A DNA stretch of 55,929 nt from JAAZLA01 sp964560975 (GTDB taxonomy: Bacteria; Spirochaetota; Spirochaetia; Treponematales; Treponemataceae), in the NCBI GenBank assembly GCA_964560975.1, contig CAZLNE010000001.1, positions 1 to 55,929 of the forward strand, read 5' to 3'. The position numbers and the translations under genes are program-made. Below, piece after piece: positions 15,126 through 22,919 of this stretch. Position 1 is the stretch's first letter, and each line of letters starts with the position of its first letter. Below the pieces are notes generated by a model, which was not told where the DNA came from, searched no databases, and worked only from the letters and a program-made list of their open reading frames with translations.

Positions 15126-16166
15126 CTATTCTGCTTCAAGTGAAGAAGTAAAAGCTTCTTCTTGAGCCATCTTGTCTTTTTCTAAGAAACGAAGAACCTG
15201 TTTATCACCGAATTTTGCCATTTCATAATTCTGTTTAGAAGTTTCTTTAGCATTAATAATACCCCAAAGATCTTCATCAGCAATGTCGCGTTCTGTTGAA
15301 AGTACAGCCTTATCAAAGATAATTTTTACGTCTTTGAAATAACCAATGAAATCATCGCCATTATGCATTGCATCACGTGTAATCTGGAAACCTATGAACT
15401 TTACAAAAGGAAGTCCGCGTGGATAAATTGGAACAATGCGAATTTCTCTCTGGCGGATTTCTGTAACATACTGTGGGTTATTCCACTTAAGTTCTCTCCA
15501 GCCGTCAAAACCAAGGTAACCCATGAAATAACGTCTTTCAGTATTATCTGTGTCTTTTAACACAACATATAAACCATGGGGGTAGTTCATTCCCATTGTT
15601 GTTACAGAAAGAGCTTTAACAGTACCTACATTCTTTACAATTCCATAACCATCTTCAAAACGTGTCTTACCGCTTGCTTTTTCTTCAGCAGTCTGAGGCT
15701 GAATTTGACCATTTTCATCAGCAGTAGCCATTGGCTCATAGGCAGGGATTTCAAAAGCAGGCTTAATGAACGCATTGGAATTAACCATAGCATTGGGGAA
15801 AAGTATTCTTACACCCATTACATTTTTACCAGCAAAAGGTACCTTAGCAGTGTCCCTTACAGGTGCCGGCACAACAGTTGATGTTGCTATACTTACTACA
15901 GTTTTTGCAGAAGAGTTAAGCTCTACTTCCCAGTTTGGCAGGCTGAGAGATGTTTTCATCAAAGCCTTCTGTTCCTCTGTAAAAGTAGCCCCTGCAGCGA
16001 TACCGTAATTCATTACAGATCGTCTGTTTTGGGTGGGATTTTCGTTTTCATCAGCAATAATATCAGCATCCAAAATCGTAAAATCAATAATTGTTGCTTC
16101 TTCTGCAACCATAAAAGATCCAATAAGCAAAAACGCCATTACAACTAAAATGAAAGTCCTTTTCAT
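15126..16166 (-). CDS. flaA: Flagellar filament outer-layer protein FlaA
   Basis: Spirochaete-specific protein that coats the FlaB core of the periplasmic flagellum. The 346-residue protein has a Sec signal peptide (MKRTFILVVMAFLLIGSFMV, cleavage near residue 21) because FlaA, unlike flagellins, is secreted to the periplasm by the general route. MGVRILFPNAMVNSNAFIKP, YMGYLGFDGWRELKW and PLPFVKFIGFQITRD-like blocks (PRGLPFVKFIGFQITRDA) are typical of FlaA. GGAG precedes the ATG. It has its own strong promoter and terminator, as expected for an abundant structural protein, and follows the amidase/GerMN genes as I recall for TP0247-TP0249. Confidence 0.96.
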   Translation of the reverse strand: MKRTFILVVMAFLLIGSFMVAEEATIIDFTILDADIIADENENPTQNRRSVMNYGIAAGATFTEEQKALMKTSLSLPNWEVELNSSAKTVVSIATSTVVPAPVRDTAKVPFAGKNVMGVRILFPNAMVNSNAFIKPAFEIPAYEPMATADENGQIQPQTAEEKASGKTRFEDGYGIVKNVGTVKALSVTTMGMNYPHGLYVVLKDTDNTERRYFMGYLGFDGWRELKWNNPQYVTEIRQREIRIVPIYPRGLPFVKFIGFQITRDAMHNGDDFIGYFKDVKIIFDKAVLSTERDIADEDLWGIINAKETSKQNYEMAKFGDKQVLRFLEKDKMAQEEAFTSSLEAE

Positions 16167-16210
16167 TCAAAGCTCCTTTTTATACACGTGATGTAGCCCT
16201 GTTTTATACA

Positions 16211-16238
16211 AGTATACGCATGATAAACGTTTTGTCAA
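16211..16238 (-). promoter_or_regulatory. Strong sigma-70-type promoter of flaA
   Basis: On the minus strand, TTGACA (16233-16238), 16 bases, TATACT (16211-16216). This is a housekeeping-type rather than a sigma-28-type flagellar promoter. Confidence 0.78.
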
Positions 16239-16264
16239 TTCTTTTTTTAAAGAAATGCTTCCGT

Positions 16265-16756
16265 TTAGTAATCGTATATTTTACTACTTCCAATGTACAA
16301 GTTTATTATATCAATATTTCTGAAATTTCGAAACACATTTTTTCTAAAAATTTCAGCTCCTTCCTTGTTATTTGAAGAATCATTACCTGTAATATACAGT
16401 GCTTCTTCAGATAAGGTCACGTATAAGGTTTTATCTGCTACAAAACAGGATAAAACCTTTGTTCCCCGAGGGAACAGCAGTCTATAACGATCTCCTATAG
16501 GTCCAAGTACAATATCTTCTATAAACTTCCGAAGGGTATTATCTTTAGCTACCTCAGGAAGAAACCTGGATTCTACATATAGACCGTCTTTATTCATATG
16601 CTCAAAACACACTATATAACGATTTTTCGAGTCATTTACAATCCACAAAACAATCGAACAAATGCTGATGCATACAAGTAAAATAGCTAAAATACGGATT
16701 CTTACGTCTTTTAAGGTTTTCACCAAGTCTTCAAATACTTTTAATACTATGCTCAT
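16265..16756 (-). CDS. Membrane-anchored GerMN-domain protein
   Basis: 163 residues: an N-terminal membrane helix (about 20-42, ILAILLVCISICSIVLWIV) followed by a GerMN domain (about 48-160), recognisable by FIEDIVLGPIGDRYRLLFP and VLSCFVADKTLYVTLSEEAL. GerMN domains are extracytoplasmic and usually accompany envelope or peptidoglycan enzymes (GerM, LpqB). The start codon overlaps the amidase stop by four bases (ATGA), so the two are translationally coupled; an accessory role to the amidase is likely. I recall TP0248 in this position in T. pallidum. Confidence 0.85.
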   Translation of the reverse strand: MSIVLKVFEDLVKTLKDVRIRILAILLVCISICSIVLWIVNDSKNRYIVCFEHMNKDGLYVESRFLPEVAKDNTLRKFIEDIVLGPIGDRYRLLFPRGTKVLSCFVADKTLYVTLSEEALYITGNDSSNNKEGAEIFRKNVFRNFRNIDIINLYIGSSKIYDY

Positions 16757-17790
16757 CGTGTCCCCGTAAAACCTCTAGACTGCTCAAAATGGGTTATAAA
16801 AGCTCCCAGTCCATTATATATCCCAAGGGCAATTTTGCGCAAGTATATTTTATCATTTAATAGGCTTGCATCCTGCAAATTTGTGATAAATCCTAGTTCT
16901 ATAAGTACACTCGGCATGTGAGCGTTTCGAACAACAAACCATTCCTCTTCCTTTATTCCTCTATTTGACATTTTCTGTCCAATTTGGTCATCCATTCCTT
17001 CGAGTATAAATTTAGCAATAAGTATACTTTCAGTGGTATATTCCTCTTCCATCATAGAATTAAGTATAGGAAGCAGATCCTTATCTACTCCGGAATCAGA
17101 TAAAACACTTCTTCTGTAGCCCGGACTAAGATACCATACCTCGTAGCCTCCGGCTTTTTTATCAAAGGCTGCATTCACATGAACAGAAACATAGAGTATC
17201 GCCTCGTTGTCCTCCAGTTTTACTGAATTGGCAATATCTACACGCTGTTCGAGAGTTAAATAGGTGTCTGTTGAGCGGGTTAAAAGTATTTTTTTATCAG
17301 GATAGGTTTTTGATAAAAGCGAATGTAATTCAAGCGCTGTGGTTAGTGCAACATCTTTTTCTTGTATAGTCACTTTTTTACCATCGATAGTATGAGTATC
17401 AACTGCACCAGGATCCTTTCCGCCATGGCCTGGATCTATGAGTATGGCTCCTACCCTGAACTCTGTATCACCAGTAAAGGTTGTGAAAAGATCTTCTGCA
17501 GTCTTGAGAAGTGAATTCGAAAGATACAGACTATTGCTGCTTACTAGAGGAGGATCAATTATAAGGAGTTTTTTATAATCCAGAAGAGCAATGCTTTCTC
17601 CAGATATAAAACGTATAGTATGTCCATTTTTTTGTAAAACTCCGCTTCCTGTAAGAGGGTCCCAATAAACATAGGCATCAAGGCTTTCTACGGCAGTTAC
17701 TGCATTGGTATAGCCGGAAGGTACCGTATCTGCAAAAAGAAGAGTTAAAGAGAAAACTGTAAGCAAACTAAAAAATAGCCCTTTTTTCAT
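16753..17790 (-). CDS. N-acetylmuramoyl-L-alanine amidase (Amidase_3)
   Basis: Peptidoglycan hydrolase of 345 residues. A signal peptide (MKKGLFFSLLTVFSLTLLFA) sends it to the periplasm. Residues about 60-110 are a short non-catalytic domain. The Amidase_3 domain (about 113-335) shows zinc ligands in LIDPGHGGKDPGA (His), QEKDVAL (Glu) and YVSVHVNAA (His), with the catalytic Glu in VLIELGFITN. Starts inside the stop of the ATP-grasp gene (ATGA), making it part of the same translationally coupled cluster. AmiC/LytC-like roles in cell separation are expected. Confidence 0.95.
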   Translation of the reverse strand: MKKGLFFSLLTVFSLTLLFADTVPSGYTNAVTAVESLDAYVYWDPLTGSGVLQKNGHTIRFISGESIALLDYKKLLIIDPPLVSSNSLYLSNSLLKTAEDLFTTFTGDTEFRVGAILIDPGHGGKDPGAVDTHTIDGKKVTIQEKDVALTTALELHSLLSKTYPDKKILLTRSTDTYLTLEQRVDIANSVKLEDNEAILYVSVHVNAAFDKKAGGYEVWYLSPGYRRSVLSDSGVDKDLLPILNSMMEEEYTTESILIAKFILEGMDDQIGQKMSNRGIKEEEWFVVRNAHMPSVLIELGFITNLQDASLLNDKIYLRKIALGIYNGLGAFITHFEQSRGFTGTR

Positions 17791-19388
17791 CTCTGTTCCT
17801 CATCGAGCATATATAGAATTCCCTGTAAACCGCCGCGTATAAAATAATGCCAAAACCGTTGTAAACAAACAGATTTTGATAGTTTTTCTTCTTTTTCTGC
17901 AATAGAAAAAAACTGTGTAAGCGAAAAATATGCCGACCTGTGATTCCAATCAAGCATTCTTTCGTCATCTCTAAAGAATGGTTTTTTGATCACAAGATGT
18001 TGTAAAAAAATCTGCTTGAGATCCTTTATACTTACTGTAGCACCTTTTTCACCTGATATGAGTTCATCGTATTGTTTTTTGCTAATTTGATAGGCTGAAG
18101 GCGGAAATTCTGTAAAAACGTCTTCTTCTAAAAAATCCTTTGTGCTTTTTTGCTCAGGCGTAAGTCTTAAAACTATGGTTTTTACAGCGAGTTCTGCACT
18201 CTTCACCGCCTCTTCCCTGGTTTGGGCACAGCTTATAATATTGCCGCATTTTTCTACGTTGTTAACCGGAAAACTTACAAAATCTCCTTCTTTAGCCCTT
18301 GGAAAGATATCTTTTACTTGCGCACTGTTTTTTGCTTCGTCAAATCCTTGTATAGATGCTATTTTTCCTGGAATGGAAATCCAGGCTCTCTCTGCGCTTA
18401 CTTGATGAGACTCCAGAGAAATGCCTGTGAGCGGAATATAAGGCTCATCGCCGAGCGCTATTTGTAAGGCAAGTTTTGTCAGGTTTACACCAGAAGCATA
18501 GGGATAGGTCCAGCCTGACATGTATCCGCCTGAAAGACGGGCTGCTATTTCACCAATTTTAGGGCCGTCTTTTGTAAGTTTTACGTCGCCCTTTGCGGCA
18601 CCGCAGTGTAAGCCAAGCGCAAAAACACCTTTTTTAAACTCATCAATGAGAAGATTTTTCTCGTTTATGGAAAATTTCGTCGGCATGGTGTGACCCATTT
18701 CTATAAAATACGGCGGATAATAAATATGTCTGTCTGCAAAACCGGTTATGTTTATTGTACCATTAAAAACGAGGGAATCTATAGAAAACTCAGGACCATC
18801 CATGTATTCTTCTATGATTGCTCTCTTGGAGCGGGAATATGAAATCGCGGTTTTTACAGCACTTACTAATTCGTCAAAATTCCTGGCCATTCTGCATCCG
18901 CGGGCGCCCATGTTATCGACAGGTTTTACGACAAGGGGAAAGTTATTAGATTCAAATCCATTTGTGTGAAGAAGGCCTTCCAGTGTTTCTGTTCCGTTGT
19001 CTGCTTCCGAGACTTCAAAAAATTTTGGTGAATTTACTCCGTGCGAGGAAAAACACTTTCTCATACGGATTTTATCGCTTGCATTTAATGAAGCTTCATA
19101 TGAGTGTGAGAATAAACCGCACACTTCAGCAATTTTTGCGACTGCGGCAGAAAAGTCTGTTCCGGCAGTAAAAACGGCATCAATACCTGTGGTTTTTTTT
19201 AGATGTAAGGCATATTCACACAAGGCGCTGGTGTCTTTAAGATCAATGAGTGTAAATTCATCACATAAAGGAACACAATAGGCATCTTTATTTCCATCTG
19301 CTACTGTAACGCGGCAGCCGAGTTCTTTTGCAGTCATAATGGCAGGTTTTTGCATAAATCCTGCACCAAGGATAAAAACATTTCTCAT
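17787..19388 (-). CDS. ATP-grasp carboxylate ligase-like protein
   Basis: 533 residues. The N-terminus is a pre-ATP-grasp Rossmann fold (MRNVFILGAGFMQKPAIMTA). The ATP-grasp core (about 105-320) includes FPLVVKPVDNMGARGC (ATP-binding Lys and glycine loop), RAIIEEYMDGPEFSID (hinge) and KIGEIAARLSGGYMSG (metal and phosphate ligands). The C-terminal about 200 residues hold a region like the tail of PurK/carbamoyl-phosphate-type ligases (VSAERAWISIPGKI) and a final unassigned segment. Such enzymes join a carboxylate to an amine or thiol using ATP; the substrate is unknown. It lies 10 bases after the SpsF/PseG/methyltransferase gene and overlaps the amidase gene by four bases, so it belongs to that cluster. 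Confidence 0.85.
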   Translation of the reverse strand: MRNVFILGAGFMQKPAIMTAKELGCRVTVADGNKDAYCVPLCDEFTLIDLKDTSALCEYALHLKKTTGIDAVFTAGTDFSAAVAKIAEVCGLFSHSYEASLNASDKIRMRKCFSSHGVNSPKFFEVSEADNGTETLEGLLHTNGFESNNFPLVVKPVDNMGARGCRMARNFDELVSAVKTAISYSRSKRAIIEEYMDGPEFSIDSLVFNGTINITGFADRHIYYPPYFIEMGHTMPTKFSINEKNLLIDEFKKGVFALGLHCGAAKGDVKLTKDGPKIGEIAARLSGGYMSGWTYPYASGVNLTKLALQIALGDEPYIPLTGISLESHQVSAERAWISIPGKIASIQGFDEAKNSAQVKDIFPRAKEGDFVSFPVNNVEKCGNIISCAQTREEAVKSAELAVKTIVLRLTPEQKSTKDFLEEDVFTEFPPSAYQISKKQYDELISGEKGATVSIKDLKQIFLQHLVIKKPFFRDDERMLDWNHRSAYFSLTQFFSIAEKEEKLSKSVCLQRFWHYFIRGGLQGILYMLDEEQR

Positions 19389-19398
19389 ACGTAATTAA

Positions 19399-21963
19399 CT
19401 ATAATTTATTGGGGATTTTAATACAATAGACTTCAAAGGTATCTCCTAATGAAAACATTTTGCTGATAACTGTACATAACGAAAACAAAAGGCTTCCCTT
19501 TTTTGCTCCTGTTTTTTGAATTATGGGAAAGCGTTCGCTATGATGCCCTGTACAAACAATTTTTTTTACCTTAAAACCATTGTTGTGTAAGATTTTTTTG
19601 CAATTTTTTAATTCCCATAAGGTAAAGTGGTCCAAGGGGCTTTGCAAAAAAAACTTTTTTTCTGAAAATGTGCGCGATACGCCGCAAGCATTCGGCGTTG
19701 AAAATGCAAAGACTCCTTGATCAGTAAGAATATCATGTGTTTTTACTAATACATCGTGCAGATTTTGAAAGTGTTCTATAACAAACCACATAGTAACTGC
19801 ATCAAATTTTGTAAGGTTAAACTCTTTTTTAATATCTATTTTTGGATACTGTGCTGTGCAGGACTGAATTTTCAATTCATCCCTTACATAGCTGATTGCA
19901 TCCGAGGAAATATCTGTTCCATAAGGAATAAACCCAGCATCCTTCGCTGCCGATAAAAAAGGTCCATAGGCACAGCCTACATCGAGAATGGTTCTTTTTA
20001 CAGAAGTGTTCAATATTTTTTTTATTGTATGTACCCGGACGATGCCCATTTGTTTTATCTGCTCAAAGTCTTCAAGATACGTTTTTCCATACTGCTTTTT
20101 GTATTCTGTGAAAAAATACGATTTTGTATACGCAAGAGCACCGCCAGAAGTCCATGAAGGATAAAGCATTGTACAGTTTCTGCACCGTCTGATAGTTTTA
20201 TTTTCAGCCCGTTCTATTACGCTATCTATGCTGTCTCGTTTTCCGCAAAGAGGACAATAATGTTCGCTTCCCTCAGAAAGGGACCGGATCAAATCAGGCA
20301 AGTTTTCTTCGTCTTCCGGCCCTGCATTATACAAGGGAGCAAAATCAGGGTGCAGAGTTTTTAATCGTTCAGGTTTTTTGAGTACTCTTATAAAACTCTT
20401 TACTGATAGGTTTTTATTTGAAATATATGAAAATCCATATTTTTTTGCTAAGATTCGGTGCAGCGTTGTTGTTTCTAAAAGAATGAGAGGTATACCCAAA
20501 GAAACCGTTTCAAAGGCAGTAAGACCATAGTGGGTTATAACCAAATCATATTCATGCAGTTTTCTAGATAACTGTAATATAGGCTTACGATAATTTATGC
20601 TGCTGCTAAGCTCCGGTGCTTCGTTTTGAAGGTTAGTACTATACAAATCTGGAACTGTTGTTATTACATCGATTGAAAAAGAAGGAAAAATCTCTGATGC
20701 TGCCTTTGCACTCAAAAGAGAAGCCTTGTATGAAAGTTTTGCCGGGTCCTCCCCTCCCAAGCAAACTAGAATCTTCGCTTGATTTTTAGTATAAAAACTA
20801 TCTGATAGCGGAACGAATTTTTCTCTTTTAGGCACATCCAAAAGACGTATATTTTTATGATTTACCCTCTTTTGTTCTAGAGAAGGAATAATTTCAATGA
20901 GATACTGCATGGAATCTGTGTGAGAAGAACCGTCATCAATCGACACAACTGGGCCCAGGGAACTAAACAGCAGAGCATCTTCTTCTTTCATACTGAAAAA
21001 GTCGGCTGCGACAAGACTATAAGACTTTCTACGCTGAAAACTTTCAAGATTGCTTATGATTTGGGTATCAAATAATTCATTACTGTTAAGAGCGTCATCA
21101 ATAAGAGCTCTTACACTCTGAGAACAGTCCGGAGGAATGTATAAATCTGCTGATAACTTGGATGCTAAGGCTATCATGCGTTTGGCGTGTCCTGTTCCAA
21201 AACCCGGTTTTGTCTGCGGGATGCAAAGAACAGGGTGCCGAATATGACTCTGAGAGAGAGCGTAAATTATCTGAGCAGCAGTATAGGGTTCTATAGATAT
21301 GTTCATAGTATCAGCTGGTGTAATAAAATCTGCAATCCGCAAGGCTCTCCGGTAATCTGCATAGGTGTCGATGGTAGTTCGTAATTCAGGATGCGCCCAT
21401 TGAGGAGGAGACGGCAGAAACGCACAATTCCACGTATCAGTGTGGTTATACAGCGCGGGACCTACATGCTCAGTATCGTAGGGGTCAGAGGTCAGCGTCT
21501 GAGACTTCAAGAGTGATTGAGCATTAAGTATTTCGACACCGCTTCCATGAGGGAGACCAGTATAAGTGCAATAATCGTATTGGTTGTTGCTGGCCTCCAT
21601 TTGAAGAACTTCCTGTAAAAGACCTTGAGCTGCCTCGTAAAATATAAAGGGGTTATCTCCTGTTGCTCTAACTATCCAGGAAACTTTTTTTCCTTGCTCC
21701 TGCTCTATCAGCCGTATAAGTGAGCAAAAGCGGTCAAGTACGTCATTTTCGCTGCCGGCAAAGCATTTCCAAAGGTGTTTTTGTGCTATTGGTGCAAGCG
21801 TCTTATATGATGAAATATCAGTGGCAAGATAAAACTCATCACATTCGAGTTTTTTCATTGCGCACAGAGTCCACTCTATACAGGTTTGCGAACCCAAAGG
21901 AAGCAAAGCCTTTGAAGGAAGCCTTGTTGAACCGAGGCGGCACTGAATAATGACTACGTTCAT
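19399..21963 (-). CDS. Three-domain SpsF-like cytidylyltransferase / PseG-like / methyltransferase
   Basis: A single 854-residue protein with three enzyme-like modules. Residues 1-240: SpsF-type nucleotidyltransferase (VVIIQCRLGSTRLPSKAL, then RATGDNPF). Residues 245-540: SpsG/PseG-like GT-B fold (GFGTGHAKRM at 254-263; HYGLTAFETVSLGIPLILL), a family that includes UDP-sugar hydrolases of pseudaminic acid synthesis. Residues 565-854: a four-Cys zinc knuckle (Cys570, 573, 594, 597) then a class I methyltransferase with motif I LDVGCAYGPF (660-669). In B. subtilis, spsF and spsG are separate neighbours. Acts in the cytoplasm on an activated sugar or related metabolite, by inference. The start overlaps the previous stop (ATGA). 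Confidence 0.87.
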   Translation of the reverse strand: MNVVIIQCRLGSTRLPSKALLPLGSQTCIEWTLCAMKKLECDEFYLATDISSYKTLAPIAQKHLWKCFAGSENDVLDRFCSLIRLIEQEQGKKVSWIVRATGDNPFIFYEAAQGLLQEVLQMEASNNQYDYCTYTGLPHGSGVEILNAQSLLKSQTLTSDPYDTEHVGPALYNHTDTWNCAFLPSPPQWAHPELRTTIDTYADYRRALRIADFITPADTMNISIEPYTAAQIIYALSQSHIRHPVLCIPQTKPGFGTGHAKRMIALASKLSADLYIPPDCSQSVRALIDDALNSNELFDTQIISNLESFQRRKSYSLVAADFFSMKEEDALLFSSLGPVVSIDDGSSHTDSMQYLIEIIPSLEQKRVNHKNIRLLDVPKREKFVPLSDSFYTKNQAKILVCLGGEDPAKLSYKASLLSAKAASEIFPSFSIDVITTVPDLYSTNLQNEAPELSSSINYRKPILQLSRKLHEYDLVITHYGLTAFETVSLGIPLILLETTTLHRILAKKYGFSYISNKNLSVKSFIRVLKKPERLKTLHPDFAPLYNAGPEDEENLPDLIRSLSEGSEHYCPLCGKRDSIDSVIERAENKTIRRCRNCTMLYPSWTSGGALAYTKSYFFTEYKKQYGKTYLEDFEQIKQMGIVRVHTIKKILNTSVKRTILDVGCAYGPFLSAAKDAGFIPYGTDISSDAISYVRDELKIQSCTAQYPKIDIKKEFNLTKFDAVTMWFVIEHFQNLHDVLVKTHDILTDQGVFAFSTPNACGVSRTFSEKKFFLQSPLDHFTLWELKNCKKILHNNGFKVKKIVCTGHHSERFPIIQKTGAKKGSLLFSLCTVISKMFSLGDTFEVYCIKIPNKL

Positions 21964-22919
21964 ACGGTTTTATCATCCCATTGAGAAATCAGGTTTGCTG
22001 CATCTATTTTGAACCGGTACTTATTTGCTTCTACCCATAATCGGGCAGCTTTAAACATAGAAATTGAGTTAAAAAAAGAAGAAGAACGTCGCGCAAATCC
22101 GAAAAAAGAACTTATTGGAATATAGGCATAGTCACTGTTATAAAGCGGAAGCAGATTTTTCAAGTAAAAACGTAAATACGAGGTATCTACCGTTGTATCT
22201 TCTATAGGCGTACTATCTTCATAGGAAAGACGAAATAAGGGTGAACAAAGTATTTTTTCGCCCCAAAGCCAGCTTCGCATGCAAAAATCGAGATTTTGCC
22301 AATATGGCGAGCAGATAGTATAGTCAAAACCGCCAAGGTGAATAAATCTTTTTCGATCGTAAATACCGATGAAATCGAAATTGTAAAGACTTGGACTTAA
22401 ATCATATAACACCTGAGCCGGACTTACAGAAAACGCTGATTTTTCAATGAGAGGCTTCATTTTAACCAAAACGTTCTGCATCTGATCTGTTAACAGAACT
22501 GGTGCGGTACACAGGGCCTCTGCTTCTTGAAGCCGCTGCAGAAGCAGGTCAGAAAGCATATTTACTCGGGTTTTTATGTCGTCCCAAAGAACAAGAACAT
22601 AGGGACTTTCCAGCTCACTCATGCTGATATTTATTTTTTCACCGGTAGTAATCTTTTCATGCGGAATAATAAATTTAACACAAGGATAGGTCCGGCTCAG
22701 TTCATCGATACTGTAATTATCACTGTGATGTTCAACTGATATAATCGATTCAAACCCGTTTTTCATGAGCGATTCGAAAATCTGATTTTTATAATGACTT
22801 ATCTCGCGGGTCAACACAACCACAGAAACAGGGTGTGACGCATAGGGATTCTTCTCTGTTCCCCCGAGGATAGTTCTCTCTATCTGCTTTTCGTTAAAAG
22901 TTAAAGGTATAGTATTCAT
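21960..22919 (-). CDS. GT-A-type glycosyltransferase-like protein
   Basis: About 319 residues from ATG 22919, which has GGGAAG upstream and overlaps the radical SAM stop by 26 bases. HPVSVVVLTREISHYKNQI begins a GT2-like nucleotide-binding fold. YVLVLWDDIKTRVNM supplies a DD-type pair in place of the usual DxD. HLGGFDYTICSPYWQNLDFC resembles the GGFDE / ED catalytic region of family 2 transferases, but with Asp-Tyr instead of Asp-Glu, so activity is not certain. No membrane helix is evident. Part of the six-gene cluster; donor and acceptor are unknown. Confidence 0.78.
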   Translation of the reverse strand: MNTIPLTFNEKQIERTILGGTEKNPYASHPVSVVVLTREISHYKNQIFESLMKNGFESIISVEHHSDNYSIDELSRTYPCVKFIIPHEKITTGEKINISMSELESPYVLVLWDDIKTRVNMLSDLLLQRLQEAEALCTAPVLLTDQMQNVLVKMKPLIEKSAFSVSPAQVLYDLSPSLYNFDFIGIYDRKRFIHLGGFDYTICSPYWQNLDFCMRSWLWGEKILCSPLFRLSYEDSTPIEDTTVDTSYLRFYLKNLLPLYNSDYAYIPISSFFGFARRSSSFFNSISMFKAARLWVEANKYRFKIDAANLISQWDDKTV

